A DNA stretch of 64,000 nt, taken from Arctopsyche grandis (taxonomy: Eukaryota > Arthropoda > Insecta > Trichoptera > Hydropsychidae). The stretch's first letter is position 1. Each line of letters starts with the position of its first letter. The DNA is taken from NCBI RefSeq assembly GCF_051622035.1, contig NC_135360.1:32691206-32755205 (forward strand), given 5' to 3'. Below, one piece after another: positions 47,601-58,075 of this stretch. A program made the position numbers and the translations under genes. A model generated the notes under the pieces. That model had not been told where the DNA came from, searched no databases, and saw nothing but the letters and a program-made list of their open reading frames with translations.

Positions 47601-49368
47601 TACAAACAACGCAATGCTACGGCGTGAGACTTTTCGCAAAAATGGTTTCGGCAATCAACTGTTAACGGGGAAAAAATTACTGCTGAAATTCGTTCGATTT
47701 GCTCACTGTAGATCGTTTAGGATGTAACATACATACATACATATCAATCGGTGCGTGGAGTCGTAGAAATTGAAGTCAAATTTATAGCTTTAAATTTTTA
47801 TAGTTAGTCTAGTCTGGAAGTGAAACGCAACACTTTAGTCTAGATATTAGGGATTGCAATACCGGTATATCGTCAAAATTTCGCCATCGTTAAATATTTT
47901 ATCGGGAATGAAGTACATATACAGGCATATTATTGCATAATATTAAATTAAAAATCTATTCAAAAGACGTATTGTGGGTTAGGTTGTCTGGAATTTGTTT
48001 ATTTTCAGTATAAAATGTGGATATTTCAGATTGATAAATTCACTGGCAACATAGACTAACCGAACCGTAATAAATGCGATCAGACGGTTGTTTCAATTAT
48101 GTTTGAAACTTTCAAATGGTCCAAGATTTAAATAAATAAATGTGATTGGTAAAAAATAAAAAAATATTTTTAATTGCGAATTTATTTTAGTGCTATATAT
48201 GACACTAGTGTTGTGCCCGTTAAAATTTCAGCGGGTGGTTTTTGTTTTTTTTTTTTTTAATTCAGGGTGTATTATCAGTAAAAACTACCTACCTACACCT
48301 ACATACATATTATATAAACAAAATAAAAAAACACATTGAAAAATGAATGAATTAATTAAACTTATTTTCAATAGATGGCGGTAAATGCTCATGGGGCTAT
48401 TTTTCTAGAGGAAATGTTAGTAGCAAACAGTATATATACAGGTTTTTTCTTGATTCATTACACTGTTCGACACGAAAAATGGTTCAGAGACGAGATATGA
48501 ATCTGGTAATAAAAAATGTTTATTGGCTCGAGATTCGGAGATATGTATCTATATGTTTATAAATCGCGCGATTTTTCTATATCTTCGTGTTGTTCGGTCG
48601 ATGTTTCAAAACTGTCAATTTCCTGTTCAAAATGAATATTGGAATCTATAGTCGGGTATTTTATCTTTCATTTGTAGTACTTTTCAGCTTTCAAATCTCT
48701 CTAATTAGTCGTCCAGTTCAAATCAAAAGTCAAAAGTACGTATTTTCACTTGGGATTTTTTCCCACTGTTAATACTATTTTATATTGAGTATTTTCTATT
48801 GAAACATATTTATTGGGATAGTGTTCTGGCCACACTATTTTTTGTTTTCATTTAAAAGGGTTAATTGGAAGTGTGTTGAATTTTAAATAGGTAAAATTAC
48901 GAGCTAAATGCTCGTACTAGTATTAACACGAATCTGAATTGAATTAATAGGGATAATATATTAAATTGTCTTTATATGAGAATAAAATAAAATTCCACTT
49001 AGAAAAACCATATTTTAACTGTGACGTACATATGTATGTATATCTATATGTCGAATCGAGAAGCAGAATAGCGCTAATTTACGATTCAGAGGGAAAAACA
49101 TTACATTAGTATAAAAAAAATTGAATACGATATTTTTACCCTGCAGCCGTTTTTCAATGCTTTCTCGATCTGCCAATTTATTGCAGCCATAGTGTGATGG
49201 GTTTCTCGTAGCACGAACGTAGAGGAAAGTCGATCGTAGCCAATCCATTGCCAAAAGCAGATCGCCAATGGTTCCAAGAGCTACTTCAGCATTTAAATGC
49301 TCTGCTAAATGTCGGTGCAATTTACTTTCCACAGCTCTTTGTCCGCCGCACAGTTGTTCATAACGCAT
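38053..49368 (-). CDS. HFM1: HFM1/Mer3-type ATP-dependent DNA helicase, C-terminal part (10 exons)
   Basis: HFM1/Mer3 is a Ski2/Brr2-like helicase that stabilises crossover intermediates in meiosis. Exons in order: 49368-49140, 43817-43675, 43608-43424, 43348-43269, 41924-41689, 41605-41373, 41287-41175, 41103-40850, 40776-38906, 38686-38053; all join in phase (1,325 residues plus stop). The first exons encode the winged helix (HRHLAEHLNAEV, LRSTFLYVRATRNPSHYG). The next encode the Sec63 region (LSDLLNMISECHEFEDIALR, a helix-hairpin-helix at QLNGIGPAYASALATAGKTS) and then the beta domain ending FAHLISHSWVGLDV. The remaining roughly 800 residues are a disordered acidic tail with ten 19-residue repeats. 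The DEAD/helicase-C exons are not seen here. The human-type Cys/His finger in the tail appears absent. Drosophila is reported to lack this gene. Confidence 0.93.
38906..40776 (-). CDS. HFM1: HFM1 large tail exon with ten tandem 19-aa repeats
   Basis: 1,871 nt, open throughout. It starts VLKTIEMPSESAG after a TTTTAG acceptor. Ten repeats occupy 40629-40060; the rest is acidic, Asn/Glu-rich and probably disordered. The exon end is ambiguous: ending at 38906 keeps the next exon in frame but uses a GTCGGT donor, whereas a stronger GTATGA donor 4 nt downstream (end 38902) would shift the frame and stop early. Confidence 0.85.
40060..40629 (-). repeat. 57-bp coding minisatellite, 10 units, in HFM1
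   Basis: Ten in-frame units of 19 residues with consensus VNGIKESYGYPREQNIAEA. Variant units recur in blocks (the N-G-Y unit followed by the Y-G-Y unit occurs twice), showing growth by duplication of more than one unit. The opposite strand is also open but is only the shadow of this repeat. Confidence 0.93.
40850..41103 (-). CDS. HFM1: HFM1 exon (end of conserved region, start of tail)
   Basis: Completes Val, then GLDVHTDMCVRKMHVQDRDI, aligning to the family's FVGLDI strand, then a Lys/Asn-rich disordered stretch with a basic AKRRRDP motif that could be a nuclear signal (inference). Confidence 0.88.
41175..41287 (-). CDS. HFM1: HFM1 exon
   Basis: One base completes Met, then DVNLLSLPSAKITRRFYLRN and NLSQNITIFAHLISHSW; ends phase 1 at GTAAAT. 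Confidence 0.88.
41373..41605 (-). CDS. HFM1: HFM1 exon (beta-domain start)
   Basis: IINRGPPAGNVLKKQVSLLP follows the family's NRHPPFG pattern; continues to KTILIVGSSENELLYYDCI and ends phase 2 at GTAAAT. Confidence 0.9.
41689..41924 (-). CDS. HFM1: HFM1 exon (helix-hairpin-helix)
   Basis: Begins GT to complete Gly, IVAYLTRSSYLHTEKKIFKV, then LNSTILAKCFAAKMWDNSEY and the helix-hairpin-helix QLNGIGPAYASALATAGKTS; phase 0 at donor GTGTGT. Confidence 0.93.
42364..42507. mobile_element. Foldback element copy B (internal deletion)
   Basis: Same termini as copy A in opposite orientation (GGTAAACGGGTTACATCCC, GTAATCACCGAACC), lacking the inner hairpin. Flanks ATCAAAATG and ATAAAAATG are a 9-bp duplication with one mismatch. 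Confidence 0.8.
42581..42815. mobile_element. Second TTAA-flanked MITE family
   Basis: TTAA (42577-42580, 42816-42819) flanks a perfect 11-bp CCCTTTGCCTG inverted repeat that continues imperfectly. 235 bp, no coding, in an HFM1 intron. Confidence 0.85.
42937..42972. repeat. Perfect 36-bp palindrome with no spacer
   Basis: Each 18-bp arm reads TTTGATGGTTCAGAATTG and its complement, centred between 42954 and 42955, in an HFM1 intron. Confidence 0.9.
43269..43348 (-). CDS. HFM1: HFM1 short exon
   Basis: 80-nt exon located by family alignment: T completes the split Cys, then LIQAVFGSLPILDPSLNQES and VKIIRL, matching the family's CLIQAQLG..P segment. Acceptor AAAG, donor GTGAAA, phase 1 out. Confidence 0.87.
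43424..43608 (-). CDS. HFM1: HFM1 exon (start of Sec63 region)
   Basis: IKGNESLSDLLNMISECHEF, then IALRANEKRCLNQLNKNS and RFPLPGKIQTKHMKAN; ends in phase 2 (TG of a split Cys) at a GTATAT donor. Confidence 0.92.
43675..43817 (-). CDS. HFM1: HFM1 exon
   Basis: Begins AA to complete a Glu codon split with the previous exon, then ICVKWMNALTRAGLLVMDGD and TEAGVLMATYCLDLDTMKL. TEAG..MA is the family's conserved turn. Phase 0 at the GTATTA donor. Confidence 0.9.
44101..44165 (+). pseudogene. Possible BED-finger fragment of a hAT transposase
   Basis: Frame MSEKKRDGDANFVWNHLDIE resembles the start of a BED zinc finger (V-W-x-H-hydrophobic), then meets a GTAAGA donor-like site and a stop. The Cys/His half is not seen nearby. 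It could also be a chance open frame or an alternative first exon. Confidence 0.3.
44815..45050. mobile_element. hAT-like MITE
   Basis: CAGGGTTTACCAACCTTG and AAGGTTGGTAACCCC form imperfect inverted ends, extended by ATACAACAA/TTGTTGTAT. The CAGGG(G)TT..CCAACC end resembles hAT termini. In an HFM1 intron. Confidence 0.5.
46735..46901 (-). mobile_element. SINE type 1, short copy
   Basis: GTGAAATCAGATAAATTAGC to CAAGCCATGCTGCTGGCT; ends 28 bp from foldback copy A. Confidence 0.68.
46930..47199. mobile_element. Foldback element copy A with perfect 9-bp TSD
   Basis: GTTTAATCA flanks both ends (46921-46929, 47200-47208). The outer arms (ACATCCCAAATGTGAATCGC and complement) fold over about 70 bp. 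A second inner hairpin has perfect arms (ACAGGAAAATTGCCGTACAG and complement). 9-bp duplications suggest the Mutator-like superfamily. No coding. Confidence 0.82.
48755..49012 (+). repeat. Second copy of the 57810-58073 repeat
   Basis: CCCACTGTTAATACTATTTT through ATTCCACTTAGAAAAA is shared nearly base for base with 57810-58073, same orientation. It abuts the HFM1 exon at 49140 within its intron. Confidence 0.75.
49140..49368 (-). CDS. HFM1: HFM1 exon (winged-helix region)
   Basis: Acceptor TTTTTTCAG, donor GTAAAA; 76 codons plus one base. Residues VESKLHRHLAEHLNAEVALG and MDWLRSTFLYVRATRNPSHY are diagnostic of HFM1. The leading ATG is internal to the family protein, not a start. Confidence 0.93.
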
Positions 49369-49559
49369 CTGAAAAAAATTAAAAAGTAAAGAAAAATCTA
49401 TGAAATATGACTTTTTGGATTTTAAAAACTACATATATGTAGCTAATTACATACAGATTACAATATAAGCGACATTAAACGATAAAATCGACTTCAAAAA
49501 AATTTTTTTTTGCTTGACTTATACCACTTGCATAATTATGGGCACAATTTTTATACAAT

Positions 49560-49836
49560 GTGAATGCATACATAGATGATCCAGAAAGATATCTATGGAG
49601 AATTTTTTGCAACATTTTATTATAGAAATTATCGAACCTCAAAACGCTGAATAGCTTGAGATTTGCAAGAGAGATTGGAAAGGAAATGCCAATTTACAGG
49701 AACCGTTTCAATGAAAATTAAAAAAATTGGCAAACTCTGAATGGCAACGATCGACATGCAGTCACAAACCAAGGTCTGTCCAACAGCTACTAGTGGGAAT
49801 CGAACAGTAACCATTCCGTAACTGGTCCGCGCTGCT
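49560..49836 (-). mobile_element. SINE type 2
   Basis: Body, central domain (GATCGACATGCAGTCACAAA) and head GGTCCGCGCTGCTGG. Confidence 0.7.
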
Positions 49837-50241
49837 GGTATCGAATAATGAACTCGAAATTATCAGCTTCACGATTTTTGTAATATATTTAAGTACATAT
49901 ATTAAGTCGATTTGATCCCAAAGTTTCACAAAAGATTCTCAAAAAAGAAGATATTTCTCTTGTGGTAAGTTTTCAAAATGTAGAATATAAACATTTCGAA
50001 TTGTATAAATGTAGAATATTCGAAGCTACCGTTAATTCAGCGTTCTCTTGTATCAAGTAAAAAAAAGAGCGTAGTAAGAGCTATCTTTCCTCCGTTAGCA
50101 ACTCTTATTCACATTTGTACAATTCGAAATATTGATAATCCATATTTGACAGGCAACTGTCATCATGGAGTACGTCGACGTGTTTTTAGCTATGACAGAT
50201 TTCATAGTTAGAGACGCCATGATAGTTTTGTCTGTTTATAA

Positions 50242-50506
50242 GGGCGGAAACACACAGACAATCATGTTTAGTCCTCGTGGCTTCCAGCTGGGAATTGTTA
50301 ATTCGTACGATCTTATTATTTGCTACCAAATTTCTTCAAATATAGTAATTACTAGGATAAAATATCACCAAAAAGACTCCAGGGGTGATTTTTAGACTGG
50401 ATGCCGCAGTAAAGATTATGCGTGCTAGCGTTTTTTTTACACGTGCAAAAGTATCTAAAAAAAAAAAAAAAACACGTGCCGCGTGCCTCTATGTGTGTTT
50501 TCGTCC
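50242..50506. mobile_element. Harbinger-type MITE, copy 2
   Basis: TAA at 50239-50241 and 50507-50509; ends GGGCGGAAACACACAG and TGTGTGTTTTCGTCC. Right half shares GTGCAAAAGTATCTAAAAAA-type sequence with copy 1. Confidence 0.7.
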
Positions 50507-50899
50507 TAAATCTCCGCATCAGTACCCAGATTTACACAGTTATACGAATAATAACGTAATAGAAAATACATGATTTGGGGAGAAATTAAATATTGTCCCT
50601 TTTATAATAACGGAATCGTTCCGAGAGAATGGTGCGACACGTTACGCAAAAATAATTCGCAGGGGAAAACTGAACACACGACACACCGATCGTATTGTTC
50701 ATAATTTGAGCAAGATCAACTTGCATCATCAAAATGCGACTCTCATATGGACAAACTGTATTATAATACATATAAAGTAAAATGAAATTGCACACTGTAA
50801 TCTGCACAGGAACGAATTCTAAAACGTTACGACTGAGCGAAGTGCAACGTAACAACTTCTACGCTATAATGTGAAAGGAACTAATTAATAAATAGTGTC

Positions 50900-53560
50900 G
50901 AATGATATTCATCAACAATAGCGTGTACGATGATTGTTGCGCACTGTAACGTGTAATTGGGATTATGCGTCGTGTGTAATCGCAACGTGTATTCGATTTC
51001 GGCTTATTGTTTGTTATCCGAAACCAATTATCTCATCTACGACAACCGTTCGGGAACTTTAAAGACGCGTCGAAAGAGAATGACCGGGTAATTAACTTTG
51101 ACCAATGAAAATAACAACTCAATCATCAATCATACGTGCAGTTTTTTCTGGCCATCACGACTTGATGATGTCCTCATATTTTTACTTTTTTATTTTATTT
51201 TATTCTTGGTAGGAAATATCACATGTATGTACTTGCGTAGCAGTGGTTCTTAGTTAACACTATATTTGAAGATTTGATTCCTGTTATTTCGACTGTATTT
51301 ATAATCCAAATGTAGGCCAATTACGTAGTGATTTATTGTGTCCCGACAAAACCGCGCGGGACAAAATCGCTTTGACAAAACCGCGCACCGACAAAATCGT
51401 GCAACGCATATATAAACAAATGGTAATTGGATTATTAGTCACATTACAATCGTCCAAAAGACAATTTTTGCCACGAAAATCGCTAATATGGAATATTTGA
51501 CACTCGAGTTCTCGTCAGTATGATGTACTTTTCGGCTGCCAGATGTTCCATTATAGAGATTTTAATGACTTTTGGGCGAGCGATTTGTGAGCAATATTCA
51601 CCAAGCCTAAACAAATATAAGCAAGAAAATAAATACAAAAACAAGTAATACAAATATTAAAAACAGGTATAATGTATAAGAAAAATCCGATAAAACACAG
51701 TAATGATAAAATAAGAATATTTTATTTATTTTGAAAGTGTCAATTCAATCGGTCAATTTTTCGAGTAATATGCTGGTCACACATTTTATGGTCTATTTAT
51801 ACTGGCAACTGCAGTACGAAAAGTATTCTTTGGCACAATCTACATATATAGACACATTCATATGTTCCGTAATGTGTACGTAAAAGCAGTAGCCGACAAA
51901 ATCTATTCATATTATACAGCAGTACATGTCACTGTAACGTATCAAGCAAAGCCGGTTTACTTTGGCCACTTTGGAAATATGTGGGGAGTGCCGCATACTA
52001 ACTAAAGTGCACATGCGCATGGATATTTTCTAAAACGTCATATTGTGACAATACGACGCAAGCAATATTGCGCCGTATCATCGCGCTCTGTATGTAATGT
52101 ATATGTAAGTCGATTTCTCCTTGCTCTCGGACAATGAGCGCTACTGTATAGTATGAGTAGAAGTAGTATTTTTCGTGCAATGCTATGCCGGGCGGTTTCC
52201 TTGCAGTGCTGGATAGTATGAATACACATTTAATTGTAGCATCTCTCACTACGAAAAATTTAGGAGCCAGAAATTAGCTAAATTAAATTATATACAATAT
52301 ATAAAATTACATACATACATGTAAAAATATAAAGTGACCCATAAAAATTAAATGACTATAGTAGAGAATATTCTCAATAAAAACAATTTTTTCCTTCTTG
52401 CATTTCTGGTTGACATGTGTTCACTAAATTTTATATATAACTTGGTATTAAGTTAAAACTTCTATGTAGATATAAAATTTCATTTAAATACACTAAAAGG
52501 TTTCTGAGAAAAACATAAACAAAATGGCAAAGTTTGAAAATGATTGGAAGAGTGCAGATATAAACCATTACCAGGTACCATTTCCGGTCAATTAAAAAAT
52601 TTACGTCGTATCGAAAAGTACATGCTAACACACACATACACGTTTTTAAATCTTTATTTTTTTTGTAGCATTTTAAAATAATTTTAAACGGGCTTAGAAG
52701 GTTGAATGAAGGGGGAGGGGGCATTGAGCAAATATTTCATATCTTAAAAGATTCTGCGACCCAAAATTTTTAATAACCATTAAATACGTCGCAAATATCA
52801 TGATCGCGATACAGATCTCTACAAGTATTAGCAATGTTCTCAGATGCATATGTCGTAACTTGTATCGATACATGTATCGCTACAGAAGTCAACGCGATTG
52901 GGGACGAGCAGCGAGCATTTAGTGTGTGCGATAATTGAAAATGTAGAGATTTTGCGAATTAACAAAGCGACATGTCTGAGAAGTTGACATTCGTGCACGC
53001 CGTCGTGTCGGGTAACCTTTGAAAATGGTTGAACTTCGTGTACACCATTCTTTATCAGCGTCACACGCTAGCTAGACCTAATGTGAAATCAAATGAAGTT
53101 ACCCAACAACACTACCTGCCGTGAAAAAATCAACCGCGGCTATATATTATACTCAAGTATGTGTGATAGAAAAAGGCGGGAAAATGTGTCGGAGCTCGTT
53201 GCGAATACAGGGGTTTGAAAAAAATGGCCTTCGTCTGCAGAAGAAATATGGCCATTGTGATCCGGAGACAAATCGTTGGAAATCTTCCGGACGGTGAGGG
53301 GAAGTTGATGGTTTGAAATTACAGGCGACCTTCAAGATGCGATAAAAAAGCGATTTTTCAATTCATGAAATTTTCAAAAAAAGCTGAATTCATGAATGGT
53401 GCAAGCCAATTCCTTTTCACATGAAATTGTCAAAATATATATCGATTTCGTCTGTGGGAATTGTTTTGCTTATTTCATGAAATGAGCAAAGCAAACAGTG
53501 GCGTCTTTGTGGCGATTTTGTTTTAACTAAATCAAATGACATTTAATTGTATTTTAATTA
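50900..53560. other. Region without recognised gene
   Basis: Possible HFM1 intron or upstream DNA. Apart from the GACAAAACCGCGC cluster and a diverged repeat at 53450-53545 shared with 19605-19690, nothing recognised. Confidence 0.5.
51335..51410. repeat. GACAAAACCGCGC short repeats
   Basis: GACAAAACCGCGC or close variants (GACAAAATCG) occur four times in 75 bp: probably the end of an unidentified transposon. Confidence 0.6.
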
Positions 53561-53685
53561 AGACCATTTAAATCTAATATATAATTTCGAAAGAGACTTT
53601 CAACGTATGTATATATGTAACCTTCGTTCGTTGGTTCGTAGACAACACATTCGATTTTTTTTTTTCGATTCATAAGCGCCGATTC

Positions 53686-55015
53686 TTGATTTTGATTGAT
53701 TTTTAAATGCTTTTTATTATTACGAAATTATGTTCACAATACATCTTATATCTATTTTAATAGCTACTGATCTACTGATCATTTTCTATTTTACAATTTT
53801 AATTTAATTTGGTTAGTAATCACAGTATTATATTATTCTAATGTTAATCTAAAGCATAATAGGAAAAAGAGCTCAAAAACCTATTTACAATCCTTATAAA
53901 TGTTCATAATATATCTAATACATAATATTAATTGAAGACTATCTAAAGTCGATGACCTAAAGCAGATTGTGTTTAGGTAATCTGTGTTTATACCTGAAGG
54001 GTATAGACATTTTGTTGTAATCACCGAGACTCTTCACAAGTGTGTTAGTATGGTTATTAGTGATTCTTTCATAGAATCTACTGGTTAGTTTGTTAGTAAT
54101 GTCTGTAACAAACGGAATATTATATATAGCATGCAGTTTTTTCAGGTTAGTATATATGGGCGTATTATAAATTATTTTAAGGGATTTATTTTGTATTACT
54201 TGGAGCTTGGAAAGGTTAGTATTCGAGGCGTTATTCCATACAGGTGAAGCATAGGTTAATAATGGTAATATGAGCGCGCGATATAATTTTATTTTATTTA
54301 GCGTTGATAAAGAACTATGGCGATTAAATATTGGATATATTGAGGATATACCCCGCATCGCCTTGCATTTCGCTGCCTCAATGTGAGGTGCCCATCTCAT
54401 TCTTTTATCAAACGTTACTCCTAAATATTTTATTACTGACTGCCATTTCAGACTTTCTCCAGAGGGGATTTTCAGATCTGAACTTGGCTTATGTTTTCTA
54501 ACACTAAAGAATATGGCGTCTGTTTTGGTTTGATTAATTTGAATTTTCCACTTAGTGAAGTGTTCAGTCATTGTTTTAATTGCAAATTCAAGATTTTTAA
54601 GGATAGTGTCTGGTTTTTTGCTACTTGTGAAGCAAGCTGTATCATCTGCATATAGGGCTATGTGACAGTTTTTTGGAATAGGTATGTCATTTATATATAT
54701 GGAGAACAAGAGTGGGCCAAGCAAGCTCCCCTACGGAACGCCAGCTGCGATTATTTTTGGAGACGATAATTCATTATTTACGCTAACCACTAGCTTTCTA
54801 CGAGTTAAGTACGATTTGATGATGAGAATTAGGTAGTTTGGTATTTTGTTAATAAGGAGCTTATGAATGAGTCCATCGTGCCAAACCGTGTCGAAGGCCT
54901 TTTCTATGTCGAGACATACCATTCCGGTACTTCTCTTCATATTAAAGTTCTTCGTCACGTGTTCAGTTAGTCTTGTTAGTTGTTGGGTCGTGGAATGTCC
55001 AGTGCGAAATCCAAA
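53686..55015 (-). mobile_element. 5'-truncated Jockey-like non-LTR element with 12-bp TSD
   Basis: AAGCGCCGATTC occurs at 53674-53685 and again at 55016-55027, flanking the element as a target-site duplication. The 3' end (left, minus strand) carries a short TCAA-type tail. The element interrupts a Helitron. Confidence 0.9.
53957..55015 (-). pseudogene. Jockey-like non-LTR reverse transcriptase, truncated and broken
   Basis: Minus-strand frame reads FGFRTGHSTTQQLTRLTEHV, then GMVCLDIEKAFDTVWHDGLI and GVP, an in-frame TAG where family members have Gln (GVPQGS), then LLGPLLFSIYINDIP and the catalytic YADD in ALYADDTACF. The thumb and C terminus follow (KYLGVTFDKRMRW, LTYASPVWNNAS). These are reverse-transcriptase motifs of the Jockey group. 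The 5' half (ORF1, endonuclease) is missing because of 5' truncation. It is one reading frame apart from the stop, so the insertion is recent. Confidence 0.93.
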
Positions 55016-55388
55016 AAGCGCCGATTCGATTTTTTTCCATTCAAAGGATTCGAAGTCCCCGGGGGAGAAGGCTCCGGGGGTGAAGACTCCGGAGGGGCCA
55101 CCAGATTTTGGTATATATATAATTTCGAAAGAGACTTAGTATATATGTTTGTTTGTATCAAATGAATTTATATAAAATAAAACTATTAAAATAAATTTAA
55201 TAAAATCTTTACTATTAGATTAGTCATGTTTAAGCGGTTTATATTACAAATGCCGATCGAAGCCGGATAAAACCACTAGTATAAAATAGCCAAGCTTAAA
55301 TTAGTATTATTAGGGCATTGAATTATATTTTATCGCCATGTTTAAACCGTTCTGGTCTATTAAAAAGACTTGACGGAGATTCCCTAAT

Positions 55389-55973
55389 CCTTTGAATGCT
55401 GACCAACGCAGATCAGCGTTTTGCCAAGAAGTCCATGGGCCTGAAATACGACGATACGCGTTGTAAATTTTGCATATACAAAGTAAACAAGAATACTACC
55501 TGCTAACCCTTTAAATGTAGCATTGAAAATGCATTGAACATGGATCGTGTAATCCGTGTCATTCATTTGTCAACGTTTATAAAGATTCGCTTACACCGGA
55601 ATTTGTGAATTTATAACCATAGCAGAATTACCCGATGGAAATCCCTAACTGCTTAGTATTTTAGATTGTGACTTGGAATTTAGATTGTGAGCGTTCCATT
55701 TTTACAACAATGAAGAAGTTTTCCAAAACTAGTTTTGGAAAAATACATTCATTAATAGACTTCTTTTGTTTATTTTATATTGTTGCAAGATATACTAGAG
55801 AGTCTAAGCACACCTTTACAAAACTCGAAATCCTCGGCAGTAGTTATATATGGTAATGATCTAGGGTTTGTTTGGATTACCTACAATTTTTATACCTGCT
55901 TTATATTGGATTTCTAAATAACTCTAGTTGGAAATTTTCAGCGTGGTCAGAAAAAACGATAGCACTCAAAGGG
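55389..55973. mobile_element. Longer copy of the 2586 MITE family
   Basis: Ends CCTTTGAATGCTGACC and GCACTCAAAGGG with degraded TTAA sites (CTAAT, TTAC); interior matches both other copies. Confidence 0.72.
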
Positions 55974-56475
55974 TTACGCGGATTTTTAGTCAAGCAAAAA
56001 TTGCAAGATAAATAAATTCAAATTCAAAACTTAACAAGCATCCCCAAGCCAATGCGAGTTCTAACATCACGTATTTGGTTATTAGTGGCAGTAAAAAACA
56101 ACCATGACCGTTTAACCTTGACATTTTGTTTGGACACGATTTTTAAGACGTTACAAATTAAATTTTAATTTTGTTAAAAATTTAAAAACAAAACAGACAA
56201 ATAAACGTAACGTTTTTGGTCAAACACTAGCCACTTAAAATAAATAAAGCTAGCGTGCAAACACGCACAGGAAACATGAATGCACTCTATTTTTTACTAG
56301 TTTTATTTTTAAAATAATTAAAGTAGATTTAAAAATTCTAAAGCAACACTATAATTTTTTTTTTCAAACCGATTCACTCCTTCATTCTACAGCTAGCGAT
56401 ACATTTGTAGAATACACTCATAAAATACAGCCATACCCGGCGTTGAAAGTTATAAAAAAATGTTTAATGGCTTAT

Positions 56476-56695
56476 ATAAGCCAGTAGTATATCTCAGTGG
56501 TTGCCATAATGCTAACCACCGAGAAGTTCCGGCTTCAAGCCCTATGTTGACCTCGATTGAAAATAGTTTATTCCGAGTATTTCTGCAGAGCTGCTGGTCA
56601 GACTTGGATATCTGTGACTCCAAGTCGATCGCTCCCCATTAGAATTAGCAAATTTATCTGATTACATTATTGAAATGGTTCCTCATCAAATTGGT
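56476..56695 (+). mobile_element. SINE type 1, head and central domain
   Basis: GCCAGTAGTATATCTCAGTGG head, GGCTTCAAGCCC degraded B box, central domain. Confidence 0.7.
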
Positions 56696-56704
56696 GAATA
56701 CATA

Positions 56705-57137
56705 CAGTCGCGCTCACATAAAACGCATCACTTGTTATTTTACGGTCTTTAGGCAATAAAAACATTATACTTTTATGTATTGGGGTTTTAACGATCAAAT
56801 ATTTTGAATATGATGGTTTACTAAAATTTGGGTTCAATTTCGTGGGTGGGATTTCGTTGTGGTAACATCAAAATCGAAGACGAATTAATCAACATGAACA
56901 AATGCGCCCAATCATCATCGGAGCAAAAAGTAAAAACCGCGACTTAGACGAGCACTGGATTATCATCGCGGTCAATTTCCAACAAAATGGGATGTTCCTC
57001 AAGTACTATTTCAATATTATTGAAAAAAAAATCGAATCTGGAACCTTAGTTCGTAAGAAGGGGACCGGACTGAAAAGGTGTACATCTGAGAGGGAAGATC
57101 GCCAAATCACCCGATTATCGAGACCAGTGGCGTAGCC
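56705..57137 (+). pseudogene. Tc1-like transposase N-terminal remnant
   Basis: TA at 56703 precedes CAGTCGCGCTCACATAAAAC, a Tc1-style end. Downstream in shifted frames: MRPIIIGAKSKNRDLDEHWI, then GTGLKRCTSEREDRQITRLS, which matches the Tc1 helix-turn-helix linker (EREDR.I.RLS). The catalytic DDE part is missing; sequence changes at 57125. Confidence 0.65.
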
Positions 57138-58075
57138 AGGATTTTGTCAAGGGGGGGGTTTTGACAGGAAAAAAGGCAAAATAAGTTAATTAATATAAAA
57201 TCACAACATATAAAAATAAAGTAAATACGTAATAAAAATATAGTATGAACAAAATTCAAATAAAATAAAAATTGCAATTGCAGCTAGTATGTTTTTTGGT
57301 CGATTTTCACTAGTAGAAGGACTTGACCTTACCGATGAATTATTCCGAGAGTTGAAAATTAAAATCAAAGAAAGAAGAAGCCTAAAATTGATTCTACACA
57401 AATTTTAAATAATTATAATTTTATATTACACAAATTTTAAATAATTCTAATTTTATACCGAACAAAACATTCTTTAAATGTTGTAATAAAAGCGAATATA
57501 CCTATATATCCTACGGTGAAACTATTATGAAGCGAGTATATCCTTCTTGTATTGACGATTCCACAATGGAAGAAACTCTTTTAGATTCGGATGAAGATGA
57601 AACAATTGTGTGTTTGACGATGAATGAAGAATTAAATAAGGAGTTATCAAAGACAAATATACAAAATAACGTAAATTAAAATAACCTCGACTTTAAAAAA
57701 GAAATTAAAATATACATACTGACAGGAGACAGAAAACCGATAATTTAAAAAAATTGTTTTCGTCCCCTTTAACAATAAAACTGAAAGAGTTTTTTCCATT
57801 GCTGGAATTTTTCCCACTGTTAATACTATTTTATTTTGAGTATTTTTTATTGAAACATGTTTATTGGGATAGTGTTCTGGTCACACTATTTTTTGTTTTC
57901 GTTGAAAAAGGGTTAATTGGAAGTGTGCTGAATTTTAAATCGGTAAAATTGCGAGCTAAAAGCTCGTGCTTATATTTACTCGTGTTTCACGAATCTGAAT
58001 TGAATTAAAAGGGATAATATATTAAATTATCTTTATATGAGAATGAAATAAAATTCCACTTAGAAAAATCATATT
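57125..58075 (+). mobile_element. Unclassified transposon-like repeat
   Basis: Begins CAGTGGCGTAGCCAGG then a G run, a start common to several DNA transposons. Its 3' part (57810-58073) is shared with 48755-49012. Both copies end in AAAATTCCACTTAGAAAAA. No matching right inverted end was found. Confidence 0.45.
57527..57679 (+). CDS. Short acidic open frame (50 aa), unrecognised
   Basis: MKRVYPSCIDDSTMEETLLD then SDEDETIVCL and an Asn/Lys-rich end. Acidic, no domain recognised, lies inside the 57125 repeat, so it may be a leftover of a transposon protein. Confidence 0.25.
   Translation: MKRVYPSCIDDSTMEETLLDSDEDETIVCLTMNEELNKELSKTNIQNNVN

Larger units (their letters stand above)
53573..55279 (+). 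mobile_element. Helitron family 2 copy, interrupted by the non-LTR element
   Basis: Starts TCTAATATATAATTTCGAAA after an A and ends in CTAG before a T, with the 3' signature ATGCCGATCGAAGCCGG shortly upstream. An uninterrupted relative at 13166-13523 shows where the non-LTR element was inserted. No Rep/helicase coding is visible: non-autonomous. Confidence 0.78.
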
